The notes beneath the pieces were generated by a model. That model was given only the letters and a program-made list of their open reading frames with translations. It had not been told where the DNA came from and did no database searches. 64,000 bases of DNA from Xenopus tropicalis (lineage: Eukaryota > Chordata > Amphibia > Anura > Pipidae): positions 83,116,904-83,180,903 of the forward strand of contig NC_030678.2 in the NCBI RefSeq assembly GCF_000004195.4, written 5' to 3'. The first letter of the stretch is position 1, and each line of letters begins with the position of its first letter. Both the position numbers and the translations under genes were made by a program. Positions 45,301-58,246 of this stretch are shown piece by piece.

Positions 45301-47678
45301 ATTCAGTTTAGTAGGATAATCTTTCTAACTTCATGCACTGCACCCATACACCCCAACCCACTCTGCATTTCTAGCCAGTTACACACTTGCACAGATCTGG
45401 TAAAAGGCATCTGAACTAGTAGGCTCTTCACAGATGCACTTTCCATATGGACTAAGGCAAGGATCTATAAAATAAAGACAAATATGGGTATTTTGTAGAG
45501 CTACAGTGGTCACTTTCAAAATCAATTTAAGCCATAAAATTGAAAAGAGAGTAGTGTTTAAAAGTTGTAGTCGAGCTACTTTATTCTTCTTGCTGTGTGA
45601 TTCTTGGAATTCTATTTCATTTTCATTTTTATCTTTCTAGCTACTGTATATGTTTTTTTTTAATTTTCTATGAAGCAGAGCTATAAAGTGGAACATCACA
45701 ACAAAACAATTGGATACTGGATTGGCTTTATAACATTGTATGTTCTTGTTTTAGCCAACAATTGTATTGTTTTTCAATTCTATTATCTGTCATTATAATG
45801 TATTTTGAACCTTCATTTATTGTATGTTTTTTTCTTGCCATGATATACAGAAGCTGACCCAAATACCTGATGTCAAACTATTTTATTTTTTCAAACATAA
45901 GCTAGGCTCCCATCTACAGAAACATCCCATATAAAGACCATTTGTTGCCTGAAATCTTTACTTTGGGATTTATTATAGTTCTGCAGAGAAGTAGTTAATT
46001 CACGCCTCCTTTCCACTATAAATCCTTATTTAATCTCTGCTCCTCCAGACTTAATAGCTCATCAAAAATCTCTTTATTATAAGATTTTGCAGGGATTGAT
46101 ATAATAAAACTGAAGGTCCGTGGGCAGGAAGATAATATCATTTATTTAATGCAGGGATCATAAATCAAAGTCAGCAGGATTTCTCCTCTCTGACAGGCAC
46201 CTTGGAAAGACAGAGCAAGAGAAATCGGTTTTGGGATAATTTAGTAGTAACCATAATAAATAGAATTCCCGTGCCAGTGGGTTAAGTGGAAGAATTAAAA
46301 TCAAGGGAAAATTCAGTCATGAGAGCTCAGTTTTGCTTTTATATACTTTGTGATTCTAATGTGTCCTAATCACTGTGTGTATATAATGTGTATAAGGACG
46401 CTGTAAGCAACATATAGTGGAAATAAAGATTATCTGTCACTTGATTGATTATGTGGGATTGCTTACTGTGTGCCCTGCACATTCCACCTCTCTAATTATA
46501 CATCCATATTGCTTATTAGTAGGAGTTGTTATACTGCTTGCTTTAGCAGAGACAGTACAAGAGAGAACAAGTAAAAGTAAATAAGAAGAATACGAGAGAG
46601 GGTTGATGTGGGCAAAAAAAGGATAATTTGATCGAGGGTGAGGGAGTCTGGGAGGGGCGTTTTGCACAAAAACTGCAAGTTAAGAGCTAATTCCTCTAAA
46701 TTATCTAGCACCTAGGCAGCCATCTCAGTGCATTGTGCCTGAGCCTGAGCTTTCAGAAGGAAAAGCGCTACAAATTAGAACTGCTTTCATATAAACATTT
46801 GTTTTCAGATAACCTATTGTAGCACACCATTTGAAAAGAATAATTAGCTTCAAGCATTACCAGCATAATAATATGTCTCTACCAAGGACTAGTTTGTAGC
46901 CAAGGTGGCTGTAATAAACTGCTGGAGCCCTTCTTCACTAACCATGATAGACATCATGGATAGGAACTGACCATGTCCCTGCCATTTAAATGTATCTTGC
47001 AAAAAATCCATTTTTGTCAGTACATCACCATTGGTTCTGATGGCAGAATATACCTAAGACAATCGATATGTCCTCTAGGTGGAGACTTGGATAGCCCTGG
47101 AGGGCTGGCCCAGAACCACTGAGTGTGGCTTCAAGACCGGGTATGCACTGGGGTGGACATGACCATCATACCCCAGCCTCTCTACCTACAACTGCAACAA
47201 AGCACTCTTCAACCTCTGCCAAGCCTGGCAAAATACTCACCTCTCTTGTCTAAAACCATATGTACCATAGGTTAGTAAGGAGGATATGCGTTACTGCATT
47301 TAATATTGTCCACGACAGCTGCATGGCAGACTTCTGAGCATCTGACTACTTCTCAGCCATGCAGCTGTTCAAAAATTCTAAATTTTGAATTATGATTAAA
47401 ATGGAACCCTTGGGAGATGGGAGGTTTTTGGATAACAGGTTTCTGGATAATGGGTCCCATACCTGTAGGAAATATAGTTAGAAATAGTAAGGCTAAAACT
47501 ATATAAACAATGGTTATTAATGAATATTACCAACTCAGGGTCAGAAGCAGCAGTACATGTGCTTTATGCCACAGCACATTTGCAAAGGAGGTGACTGATG
47601 CAAAGACATATGAAAAAAACATTAGTGGGCAAGTCCAGAAGTAGGGTGGTGCTAGGCAGGTATTTCTGCCTACCCCTA
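45301..47678. other. no gene recognised; one short MITE terminus
   Basis: AT-rich sequence. At 47436-47468 the phrase TTTCTGGATAATGGGTCCC followed by ATACCTGTA is the right end of a TACAGGTATGGGACC-family copy. Nothing else was identified. Confidence 0.5.
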
Positions 47679-48187
47679 GGGGCTGATTTACTAACCCACG
47701 AATCCAACCCGAATTGGAAAAGTTCCGACTTGAAAACGAACATTTTGCGACTTTTTCGTATGTTTTGCGATTTTTTCGGATTCTTTACGAATTTTTCGTT
47801 ACCAATACGATTTTTGCGTTAAAACGCGAGTTTTTCGTATCCATTACGAAAGTTGCGTAAAAAGTTGCGCTTTTTTCGTAGCGTTAAAACTTACGCGAAA
47901 AGTTGCGCATTTTTCGTAGCGTTAAAACTTAAAAGGTGCAAAGTTTCGCGTAAGTTTTAACGCTACGAAAAAAGCGCAACTTTTTGCGCAAGTTTTAACG
48001 CTACGAAAAATCGCCAGATTTTACGCAACTTTCGTAATGGCTACGAAAAACTCGCGTTTTTACGCAAAAATCGTATTGGTAACGAAAAATTCGCAAAAAA
48101 TACGAAAAAATCGCAAAATACCGATCATTACGAAAAAAACGCAATCAGACTCATTTCGACCCGTTCGTGGGTAAGTAAATCAGCCCC
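47679..48187. mobile_element. CpG-rich palindromic Harbinger-like MITE, copy 2
   Basis: It has the same termini and CTA flanks as copy 1 at 23628-24156 and nearly the same sequence throughout. The main difference is a 20-bp deletion near 48092. The close match implies recent activity or recent gene conversion. Confidence 0.88.
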
Positions 48188-49387
48188 CTAGTCTGGGCTC
48201 TCCTGCCCCTGCCACCATATGCCCCCAACCCCAGCAATGTCACCACGCATGCACACATGCACTTGTTAGCGAGCATGCAGGGCAAGGGGGTGAGGTTGCC
48301 GTCTGGGTTGCCAAGGGCACCTAGTCGGCTTGGCCCACCTCTGTTAGTGGGCTGTGAAGGACTCCATATATGCAACTTGTGACCTGGAGCAGACAAAGTG
48401 AAGAATGGAATGTGCAATGCATCTACTGTTAAAGTAATAAAATGTGCAAAACTGGCCTCAGGTCTTGTAACCCATAGCAACTCAACAGACCAGTTTCTAC
48501 TGTCTTTTTGTTGTTGTTGTTGTTGCTGTGTTATATGACCAATAGTAAACTTTTCATGTGTTATTACCTTATTCGCAAGTATACATTCCACCCTGGGCAA
48601 CAATGGGTTAGAGATAGATTGCTATAAAACTTTGAACTTGACCCAATAAAGATTTTGAGAAAAATGTATTTGGAGTGATATGTTCCAGATAATGATAGAG
48701 AGCTACAGTAGACGACAACAGAAGATTAACTGCCTGTTGTACAGCTGTGCCAAGATGAGTATATATGCTTATGTACTTTGTAGAGTTTATAGAGCAGTTT
48801 TATGGAGTGCAGAAATAATGATCCTATTTGCAATAAGACTTCGGCTCACTAACGATGCCTAATTAATCGACAGCCCCCCTCCCCTCCTTGGTCATTATCT
48901 GCATTGTGCAGCAGTCAGCTCTCCCAGCCCTAGAATTTACATTCTGTCCTAGCACTAATGATCCTTGGTTCTCAGCTTTTCTGACCCTATAAACTGCATT
49001 TTGCTGACTCTGATACTGAGAAATTCAGAAGGAAATTCACTTAAAGAAGTTAATGTTTGTGTTTGTCGTGCACAAATAAGTGCAAATATTATAAAAACAA
49101 CACACATACAAAATACCTAGCGTGCTAAAACTTCCCCACGGCTGAGATACTCATTAGCATGCATTTAACCCAACTGGTAAGAAAAATGATCAAATTAACT
49201 GTAACTAACTATGGAAAAACACGTAAAATAAACTGGAATGTAAACTTAAAAACCAGCACAATAAAAGTTTAATTAGCACTTATGAAAATAATGGAACATA
49301 GAGTGCACTGACAGAAAAACAGTAGCATCTAATCTGCTCATTTGCCTAAAGAGTTTCCGATTGCGTCTGGTCTGCACCTAATATTTT
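48188..49387. other. no gene recognised
   Basis: Contains a short GTT microsatellite at about 48508-48527 and otherwise unremarkable AT-rich sequence. Confidence 0.45.
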
Positions 49388-49634
49388 TTAAAGGAGAAGG
49401 AAAGGTACAATTGCCGGGTGTGCCAAAATGTTAGGCACCCCCGCAGTGATTGTAATCACTTACCTGAAAGTGCTTCTATTATGAGAATATTGCACTGGCC
49501 GCGGTATATGCGAGCATTCCTCCCTCGCCAAACTTCAGCCTTTTTACTTTACTGCGCATATGCCGGCCCCAGGATCGCTGCGAAAGGAGAATGTTAGGAG
49601 TCCCCTAGTGATTTAACATTTCCTTCTCCTTTAA
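49388..49634. mobile_element. TTAA-flanked palindromic MITE (AGGAGAAGGAAAGG family)
   Basis: TTAAAGGAGAAGGAAAGG opens and ATTTCCTTCTCCTTTAA closes. Each end carries TTAA (49388-49391 and 49631-49634). The inner region includes ACTGCGCATATGCCGG and is non-coding. Confidence 0.88.
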
Positions 49635-50563
49635 GGGGTACTAACGTACTTTTGTATATATATATGTACATTTATATACAGTATATAAACTGCAGATGAA
49701 ACCCACACTCAAACAAATTGGAGTCCAGGTGAACGGCTAATTATTCTCAAACTATATAATGTGTTATGAACCAGAACAACAATTTTCTTTATTCCATCAT
49801 CTCACTGTGACTCCAATGTGTGATGGTGAAATTTATTGTGTTTCTATTTTGGAGTGCTGCTCCATACAGCTATATTTTGTGAATAATTAGCCATGTACCC
49901 ACATTCTAATGTGTTTCCGGCTTTATCTGCATATATATATATATATGTGGAATCGCTAATGTGGAAACACTGATTTACAGAGCCTATAAAATAACCAAGA
50001 TAACTGTGAAATAACTGTATGTGTACATATGTTTGTGCTGAATATATGGTGGGGAGGGTGTGTTTCTATAGTTATATACAGGGTTGTATTTATATATTGG
50101 CACCTGTGGGCACATGCCTATGGTGGCAACTTTAAAGGGGCAGAGCTATATGTAAAAAAGAAACAAAAGAAAAAACCCATCTGCAGGCTAAATCCAGTGT
50201 CAGAGCTGAGGGTAATGTGGGTACTTGTTCATTTTGCAGTTGGCAAATATTGTACTGTACATGTGCCATAAGTAGGGTGCTATGGGCTGGCCCAGTGCCT
50301 ACGGAAGCACAAATAAATTGCGCAGGGTGCACTAGATGCTGCAAGAAGTTCTGCTCCATGTTTGCATCTATATCACTGATTGCTAGTATTTTTCTTAGAG
50401 AGGTCAATTGGATTAGCTAAATTAGCATGCTGAAAAAGTTATGTGTAAGAATATGTGAGAAAGTCAGTGCTTTCGTTACTTTAGAGGTTCCATAAGTAAC
50501 AGGTTCAAACATATAACAATTCCCAAGTTAAAGAACCAGTAACGGCAACTATTTTATTTACAT
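49635..50563. other. no gene recognised
   Basis: AT-rich, with short TATATATA runs near 49665 and 49930. No exon was found. Confidence 0.45.
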
Positions 50564-51084
50564 TTAAAGGAGACATATTGGATAACTGGGAAAAACGCTT
50601 ATTTTGTAGGCAATTATGAATAATATCCGGTGCTGGTTTCACTTTGTGCTAAAAGTTAATCCTCTCTGTAAAAATGGCCCCTTTATTGGAGCTCCCTATA
50701 GAATGTATCACTTCTCTGTCCGGTGTGAAATGAAGAGTGGGAGTGTCCTAATGGTCCCTGCCAGAAGCACAGTAGGAGGGGGAGAGCCAATCACAGCCCT
50801 GCACTCACACAAGCACAGACAGGCTTCAGTTACCTATCAGGTCAGCCTAGCTGCTGATTGGTTCCTATCTTATAGTGCAGTGTATGGAGGGCCGCCGGCT
50901 CCCCAGCTCATCCAGAGAATTCAGCCAGCAGGAAGTGGAACAGATGGGCAGGACTAGTGGGGTTTTTGTGGAATTTCTCAATAAATCAGTCAGAAACACA
51001 ACTTTTTAAGCACAATCCTTCTATATCTAGAGGAGTATAATTCCCTGGTACATTCATAATTTTTATAGGATATGTCTCTTTTAA
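50564..51084. mobile_element. TTAA-flanked element (AGGAGACATATTGGA family)
   Basis: TTAAAGGAGACATATTGG and AGGATATGTCTCTTTTAA are inverted termini with TTAA at both edges. The interior (GGGGGAGAGCCAATCACAGC, GGAAGTGGAACAGATGGG) belongs to a repeat I recognise as abundant in Xenopus. The 113-codon frame at 50616-50957 is incidental. Confidence 0.85.
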
Positions 51085-51394
51085 AAGTTGTTCTTCCAGC
51101 ACCTACAAATAAACTTTATTGCAAGAAAAAAAAATCCTATTTTATATGAAAACAAATTCCACATTATAGTCCTGGAGATAGCCTTGAAAGGCATTTGATC
51201 CCTGTTTATATTCTTGTGTATAAACTGAAACAATTGTATTCTACACAGCTTATCTGCTATGTAAAACTGTGCCTTTTTGTCTTCTTCAAATTGAATGGCT
51301 GCCCCCATGGCTACACAGCAGTTTATTTATATTAACTTTTGGCTGTGGGTAGTTACCCATGACAACCAATCAAATTGTTACATTTATACGTTCT

Positions 51395-51545
51395 CCCCAT
51401 GTCGCGTGGGTTTCCTCCTGGTACTTCCACTTCCTCCAATACTCCAAAAATATATTGGCAGGTTAACTGGCTTCTGTCTAAATTGACCATATTGTGTGTG
51501 AATGTTAAATTGTAAGCTCCTGCTTACTGCAGAAATGTGTTGGCA
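51395..51545 (+). mobile_element. retroposon 3'-end-like fragment
   Basis: CCCCATGTCGCGTGGGTTTC, then CCAATACTCCAAAAATATA, then GTGTTGGCACTATATAAATA. These phrases are characteristic of a dispersed vertebrate LINE/SINE tail as I remember it. Family assignment is uncertain. Confidence 0.5.
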
Positions 51546-51667
51546 CTATATAAATAACAGGAAATAAATAAATGCAGCAGTCCCCTGGGGTGCCAAATAA
51601 GGATTTTAATTGGCTATTTGTTAGCCCCTATGTCCACTGGCAGCCTACAGGATGCTATGTTTGCCAG

Positions 51668-51917
51668 TACAGGTATGGGATCAGTTATCTGGAAACCCAT
51701 TTTCCAGAAAGTTCCAAGCCCATCTCCCAAAGACTTCATTATAAGCAAATAATTCTCATTGTTGAAAATGATTTCCTTTTTCTCTGTAATTGATTCCAAC
51801 TAAGATATAATTAATCCTTATTTGAGTCAAAACTATCCTATTGGGTTTATTCAATATTTAAATAATTTATTAGCAGACTTAACGTATGGAGATCCAAATT
51901 ATGGAAAGATTCCTTAT
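51668..51917. mobile_element. TACAGGTATGGGACC-family MITE, 3' truncated
   Basis: It begins TACAGGTATGGGATCAG, continues as in the reverse copy at 18074-18398 (CATTATAAGCAAATAATTCT), and stops at GGAAAGATTCCTTATTTG, where a TTTG run begins. Confidence 0.8.
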
Positions 51918-52535
51918 TTGTTTGTTTGTTTTTTTTAAAACTGCCCCTGCCAGTGCTGGGCTACCCACACGGGAGGGAGCCCACGGTGCGGGTAGCCATG
52001 TTGGAGCACAAACATGTACATAATGAGCAAGTAGACAATATCAAGAAGATATAGTAAATATGACCAATCATTTCATGACACACTGTGGTCACAAGGGATT
52101 TTAGCATTTTATGACACATAGTGGCACCCAGTGATTTCATGGCACACTATGGCCCCCAAAGTATTTCATTACAGATACAGTGACAGCCCCAAGCCTTGCA
52201 GAGAAGTTAATGTCAACATTTTCTGAGAATGTTACTGCAGGCTGTCAAAACTAGAACAGTTCACGGGTATGCTACTGAAGCTCTTTAGGTTTCCTGAACC
52301 AACATGAGTCTTATATGCTGTTTCCATGCTTGACCATGTGGTCATTACCCATTACTAATGTCCTTGCTGGGAGCAAGGTTGATGGTTGCTAGCCTAACAA
52401 ACTCTGGCCTCTAAGGCAAGCTCTTCCAATACTACTCTACCAGTAACTAGTCCTGCACAGGCCAATTTGTACATTGCTGGGCCTAGGACCTCCAGTACTA
52501 GTTTACACAATTTTTAAGTCAGTGGCCAACATTAA
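51918..52535. other. no gene recognised
   Basis: Contains a short local repeat of the form TTTCATGACACACTGTGG (52071, 52109, 52136, 52163, with changes). No exon was found. Confidence 0.45.
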
Positions 52536-52999
52536 GGGGCACATTTACTAAAATGCGTTTTTTTTCTGGCCTCAAAACACGATTTGGTATAATTTTTAAG
52601 TAACCACGAAAATTTTTGAAGTTCTAAAATGTCTCGACAATATCGCAATAGCTTTCCAAAAGTCACAACATTTTCATGCCAAAAGGTTTGTTAATGCCAC
52701 GAAAACCTTTCTGGCTTTGATGCTATCCATGTCTGGCTTTGAAAGCCTTCCATAGGACTCAATGGCACTCGACAGATCAAACCATGGCGAAAAGATAGTC
52801 CTGATGAAAGTGTAACCAAAGCGTTAACAAATTCCAAAATGTTCGTATTCTTTGTGGAAAGTACGATTTTTTAGTGGAAATTTACCGAAACCATGAAAAA
52901 CTTGTGGAATTTTACCGAAATTTTTGCATTCAATCCAGAATGTTCTATAATTTAGAAAAAATACGAATTTATCTGAAAATTGTTTCGTAAATGGGCCCC
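52536..52999. mobile_element. Harbinger-like MITE, GGGGCACATTTACTAA family
   Basis: It opens GGGGCACATTTACTAAAA after TAA and closes CGTAAATGGGCCCC before TAG. The interior palindromic phrases include TTAGTGGAAATTTACCG. It is related to 55592-55940. Confidence 0.7.
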
Positions 53000-55158
53000 T
53001 AGGGGTTCTTACCACCTACTGACCAAATTGTAAATTACACTTAAACGTAACTAAATACAAAATATATTTCATCTTTTTGCACCAAAAAAATATGCAAAAA
53101 CAAGTGCAAAGTTTGCTCTGAGTTTACTATCCCACAGTAACCAAACATCTAGTAATTAATATCAAACATCTGACTAGTTGCTGTGGGTAACTAGTTCCTT
53201 TTGTCACATTACACTTGTTTTGACTTGTTTTGCTCAAGCCTATAACTTGGTGACAGTGTGCAATTCATGGTTGAACACAGTGATGAATGCAAATGGAAAA
53301 TAGTTATTTATGGCAATAAAAAGACAGATTTCAGTACGGGGGATGCCAAAGTGATGTACTTTATATAGTAGTTGTCCTAACAGCATACATTGCCACCTAC
53401 ATGGTTTTTGCAAGGACTAATCCATATGCATTTATGTACTGTATCATCTGTATTTTTCATTTCAGGAAACTTTAAAGTTTAATTGGAAGAAGAAGGAGAC
53501 TGGATTAGATTTATACTGTATTAGTTACATTCTGTTTTGACAGCTGCCATCTCCCTTGGGAAGCTAGTTGTACCAGCCCATAGATACTAGCATTCCCTAA
53601 GAAATGCTTTACATGCTAATTGGTGTTAATGATTAAATATATGACTATTAATGTTAAGATAATTTCTCTTAATCTCTCCTGTCAGAAAGGGATATACAGT
53701 CATTTTCTTTACGTTTTATACAGCTGTGTTAGAGCTAGGGAACACCCACATTCTGCAGCTGATGAAAACTACAGCTCCCAGCATTTTCAGTCACGGAATG
53801 TGATGTACCATACACAATACAAACATAGTAACATACATAGTAACTTTGGTTAAAAAAGACACACATCCATCAAGGTTAACCTTTTATGTCTATATAAAAC
53901 CTACCTAACTGCCAGGCAAACTGAGTCTAATACAGAACCCTGTGGGACCCGACTAAGAACCCTACTCCAAGCAAAGAATGTACAATTAAAAAGTGCCCTT
54001 TGTGCATGATCCTGCAGCCAGTTTCCTATTAATGTACAAACAGCATAACTAAGCCCAACCAGCCTTATCTTAGAAAGCAGTCTTCACTTTAAGGGGCTTA
54101 TTTATGAATTTTCGAGTTTGTAAATTTGAGCTTGTTTTTCTAAAACAAAAAAACGCTCATAATGAATTTATTAAAAAGGAAAACATGTTCAAATAAAAAA
54201 CCTGAATATTCCGAATTTTTTAAGTTTACGAGTTGAGGATATGGCTCAACTTATGCCTATGACAACTCCCATTGACTTCTACAGTAACTCGCAAGCTTTT
54301 AGATGGCAAATTTTTATATTCATGTTTTTGGGGGGTTTTGCACTAACATTAGTTAACATTTGTAACATTAGTAACTTGTAACCGTTTGTATAACAAATAT
54401 TTACAGTAACCAACAATCCTTACTCGCCTCCAAGGGACTGATCCTGAGCCCAAATGTAATGCCTAGCTCCTGCCTCCTTTTTCCCCAGACCTAAACCAAG
54501 GCTAACTTCCTTCCGATCAGGACCCCAGGTCTACTGGGCTACACTCTCCTTGTCAAGTACCCCCCTTAAACTTTCCCCTGGGGGCACATAGTAAGGTACC
54601 CTCCACCAACTGCAACAACAACAACCCTCTTTCTCAGTGAGGGAGGGTGGGACGTTGCGAGCTGCTGATCCTCCTGCTGTCTGGAACCAACTGAAGGTAA
54701 GATGGCATCCCTTGTGTAACCATCGAAGCATCCAATGGCTAGCCACCTGGAACCAGTAAAGGGGCGGGAAGGAGGATGTTATAGATGGACCTAACTATTT
54801 AAATCGTTTTCTTCTTCATATTACCCTTTCTATTCTGCACTGCTATCTGTACTTTTAGGTCACTGACATCATCAACTAAAAACAGATTGACTGTACAGCT
54901 TCATTTTATTTTAATACTTTATTTTCATTGCTTATATTTGTATTCTGACCTTCTACTATTCATCATCTTTCATTCAAACTTACCAACTGCTGTTTGGTTG
55001 CTAGGGTAATCTAGCACCAGATTGCTCTTAAAATGTTTAAAAATATAAATAATTAAAAAAGCACAAAAAAATTAAATTAGCCTAGTGTACATCATTAAAG
55101 CTTGTCGTTAAACTTACTTTTTATTAAGGGTTTGCTTTCCTTTGCTGCGTAACCTTAA
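53000..55158. other. no gene; several repeat fragments
   Basis: At 53755-53785 ATGAAAACTACAGCTCCCAG is a fragment of a common frog repeat. 53878-54080 (GAACCCTGTGGGACCCGAC) resembles another dispersed repeat. 54090-54330 starts like a GGGGCTTATTTATGAA element. 54890-55090 contains TTTGGTTGCTAGGGTAA, a relative of the element in matn1 intron 1. No exon was found. Confidence 0.5.
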
Positions 55159-55535
55159 GGGGCCATTTACTAACCATCAGATTTTTTTTTACCTATTTGG
55201 ATTTTTAGCGCTAAAAGTCACGGGGAAAAAAGACTTTTCCAAGATTTACTATGTGAACAAATGGCTTGCCAACTAAAACTTGCCAAGATCATGTAGAAGT
55301 CAAATGCAGATGTCCCTTTTCTTTTTTCATTCAAAACTTTTGAGGTTTTCAGATTTTTGTCACTGTGTTTGGGCAATAATTAGAAAAAGTTGCAGTTTTC
55401 ATGCAACAAGTCAAAAAAATTCAGGATTTTTGCGATATTTTTTCCGCACAGACTTTTTCCGTTCAGACATTTGTGTAAACGAGATTATTCGAAATTAAAA
55501 ATAAGACATGTTAGATGTTTTAGTAAATCTGCCCC
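55159..55535. mobile_element. Harbinger-like MITE with TAA duplication
   Basis: GGGGCCATTTACTAACC opens and TTAGTAAATCTGCCCC closes. TAA lies on both sides (55156-55158 and 55536-55538). The interior is non-coding. Confidence 0.82.
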
Positions 55536-55591
55536 TAAGGGGTAAGGATGTTTGGGGCACAGGGAGTTAAAAAGGGATCAGTGAAGACTTA

Positions 55592-55940
55592 GGGGCCCAT
55601 TTACTAAACTTTTTTGAGATAATTTCGTATTTTTTCCAACATACTGTTTCGGAATGTATGCTAAAAGTTTGTTAAAATTCCACAACTTTTTCATGGTATT
55701 CGTTAAAAAACCACAATCTTTTCGCCAGGTTTGATCTGTTGAGAACCATTGAGTCCTATGGAAGGCATCCAAAGCTAGACATGGAAGGCATCATAGCAAG
55801 AAAGGTTTTCATGGCTTAACAAACTTCTCGATAAAAGAATTTTCATGACATTTTAGAACCTCAGAAATTTGGTTAGTACAAATTTTTACCATATCAAGAT
55901 TTTAGCCCAAAAAACCATCGGATCTTAGTAAATGTGCCCC
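55592..55940. mobile_element. Harbinger-like MITE with TTA duplication
   Basis: GGGGCCCATTTACTAAAC and TTAGTAAATGTGCCCC are inverted termini with TTA on both sides (55589-55591 and 55941-55943). The interior resembles the element at 52536-52999. Confidence 0.85.
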
Positions 55941-55943
55941 TTA

Positions 55944-57887
55944 GGAGCAGAAAATGTAAGATTAGAGCTCACCACAGAAAAATTCACGCACTTTCTATTA
56001 ATTCCTATGGGATTTTATAGAAGCATATTTGTCAGTGAGGGAAAGTAAGACCATCTGATAAATATGCATCTAAAAAACCTAAAGGAATGAAAAGAAAGTG
56101 GGTGATTTTTTTGTGATGAGCTCTCATCTCACATTTTAATAAATCTGCCTCAAAGTTTTAATATAAATATGTATCCTAACAGGAACTTTGAATTTCTGCC
56201 TAGACCTGTAATTCCTTATGAATTTGCTAATCTATACAGTACTTTCCCATGCATTACAGATTGTCTCAAATTTACTGGGGGGGAGGTGGGGAATTGAATG
56301 TGTGAGATCCATCCGGTCAGATCTTTGCCCTGTGCTGCACCATCATCATCAACAGGTATATTTGACTGGTTGCACAGTTAGAACTCCTGTTACTATGCTA
56401 GTAGAGAAAAAGGGTCAATGATTCTGATCGATGCTCCGTCTCATATGGGCATATAAATATAAAATAACTAAGATACTAGTACCTCAATGAGCAGAATATT
56501 TTTCTAATTTACAAAGTTTCCAGTTAATGAATATAATGTTTGTGCAAAAGAAACCACAAGCAAAGAGCAACCCTCAGGTGCCGCATCAACACTTTGTTTG
56601 AAATCCAAGACGGCTTGCACGATTGGCAGTTACAGTTGTGAACTTCTTGAGTTTCATCTAAATGCTAAGCATTGAAGTAACACTGTAACTATTATTTTTG
56701 CTTTTATAACTGTATAGATATTTAGTTGGCTTGTTCCCTACTTACCAAAAAAACACTTGAAGCCCAGGTTATTCATCTGACCCAAATGCTTACCTCTGGG
56801 TAACTAGAGTCCTACCTTCTCTTTTATTAGCTCTTGTTAAAAAGCAGTTAATTCTTCATTATTTATTTTATTGCCCATTGTAAGTGGAGCCACTGCAATT
56901 CAGAAAGGAGAAATATGTCTATACCCCCTTTTTCTGGCTCCTGAAGTAATATCAAAAACGCTTTGCAGTTTGCTAGGGTAACAGTATGTATATTTATTTA
57001 CATTTTAGTGAATAGATCTTTACTATTACCTGGAGAGGATTATTTGGATATACCATCTGTTCTGTGAAAATACCTTATCTACAACATTATCCTGGCTATA
57101 TTATGGAGCTGTTATACTTGGTACTGGGACATTTCTCAAGATCTGATGCTTTTTTGTTCCAATGAATTCAACAGATTACAGCCAATGTAATACTATAAAG
57201 TTCTTTAGATATAGTCCCATGGGCATTTTGTCTCCAGGTTGGCTCCGCTGCATTCAGTGGCAGTGTTTCTATAATGCAGCATTTTTGATGTGCACGCACG
57301 CGTGACTGACTCTCTAGGGAGAAGATAAATGAGTGCTGAGCCAAACCTTAATAAAAACCTGAACAAAATGTTTCCATTCAGGTTCCAGTAAGAACTCATG
57401 TGGAGGAACTCTAAAAAATAGCCACATGATGATCATTTTACAATAAGATAATGAGATTTTGGATGTAAAAGCCAGGGAGACTCAAGTGCATGACACTGAA
57501 TGCAATGCAACAGCGCAATGTACTGTAATACTTTTAGTAGCTGCATAACAGCACCAGATAGGGACAAGTTTACTTGGGGATCTCATGTCCAGGAATGGGA
57601 CCTGTCCCCAGAAAAATGGGACATTTGGAAACCTGGGTTGCAGATAGCTATTAGCCAATTTATTCCTACAGTCTGAATTATTAAAGACTTAAGCGTTTTA
57701 CACTGCTTAATGGAAGCACCTTCCCTGGGTAAGGGTTACTAATAGCCTGTAGCTACTGTGGCTTTTCTGAAAAATTTTATCCCCACTCCTTCACCAGATA
57801 TTTTATGAGAGAGTTTATACTATTTCAAAGATAGAAGAAGTATTTAAGTGCCTATTGATCTCTGGGCTGAAAGGTAAGGCTGCTGCT
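55944..57887. other. no gene; one small palindromic repeat
   Basis: 55950-56155 (GAGCTCACCACAGAAAAATTC, then AAAGAAAGTGGGTGATTTTT) is a copy of the repeat near 60780-60955. The remainder is unrecognised AT-rich sequence, with a G run at 56276-56285. Confidence 0.5.
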
Positions 57888-58222
57888 TTAAAGGGGAACC
57901 CCACCCAAACAAAACTTAAGCTTTTTGAAAAGTAAACATAATTTCAAGCAACTTTGCAATATACATTAAGAAATATGAAGCCTTTTCATTTCTTTAATGT
58001 AATAATATGGTTTGGAACAGTAACCTAAGCCAGGCCCCATGTTCTTCTGCTCATCTGACTACTTTAAGACTTAAAAAAGTAACAGTAGTCGACTGTCATC
58101 AGCCTGCCCTTAGCCTGCATCCTCCAAACCCCACAATCCCCTGTACATGTGATGTCAATAAGGAAAGGAACATGACAGTAAAATGCATTGTGGGTTATGT
58201 AGTTCCTGCATGCTGTCTTTAA
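57888..58222. mobile_element. probable TTAA-type element
   Basis: TTAAAGGGGAACCCCACCC at the left is typical of frog TTAA elements. A TTAA also lies at 58219-58222, but the right terminus is a poor inverted match. It is followed by the start of a TTAAAGGAGAATGAAAGG element cut off by the next one. Confidence 0.5.
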
Positions 58223-58246
58223 AGGAGAATGAAAGGTAAACACTAA

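Noticed and set aside
50616..50957. 113-codon frame
   Set aside because: Lies inside a TTAA-flanked repeat abundant in frog genomes; not a conserved protein.
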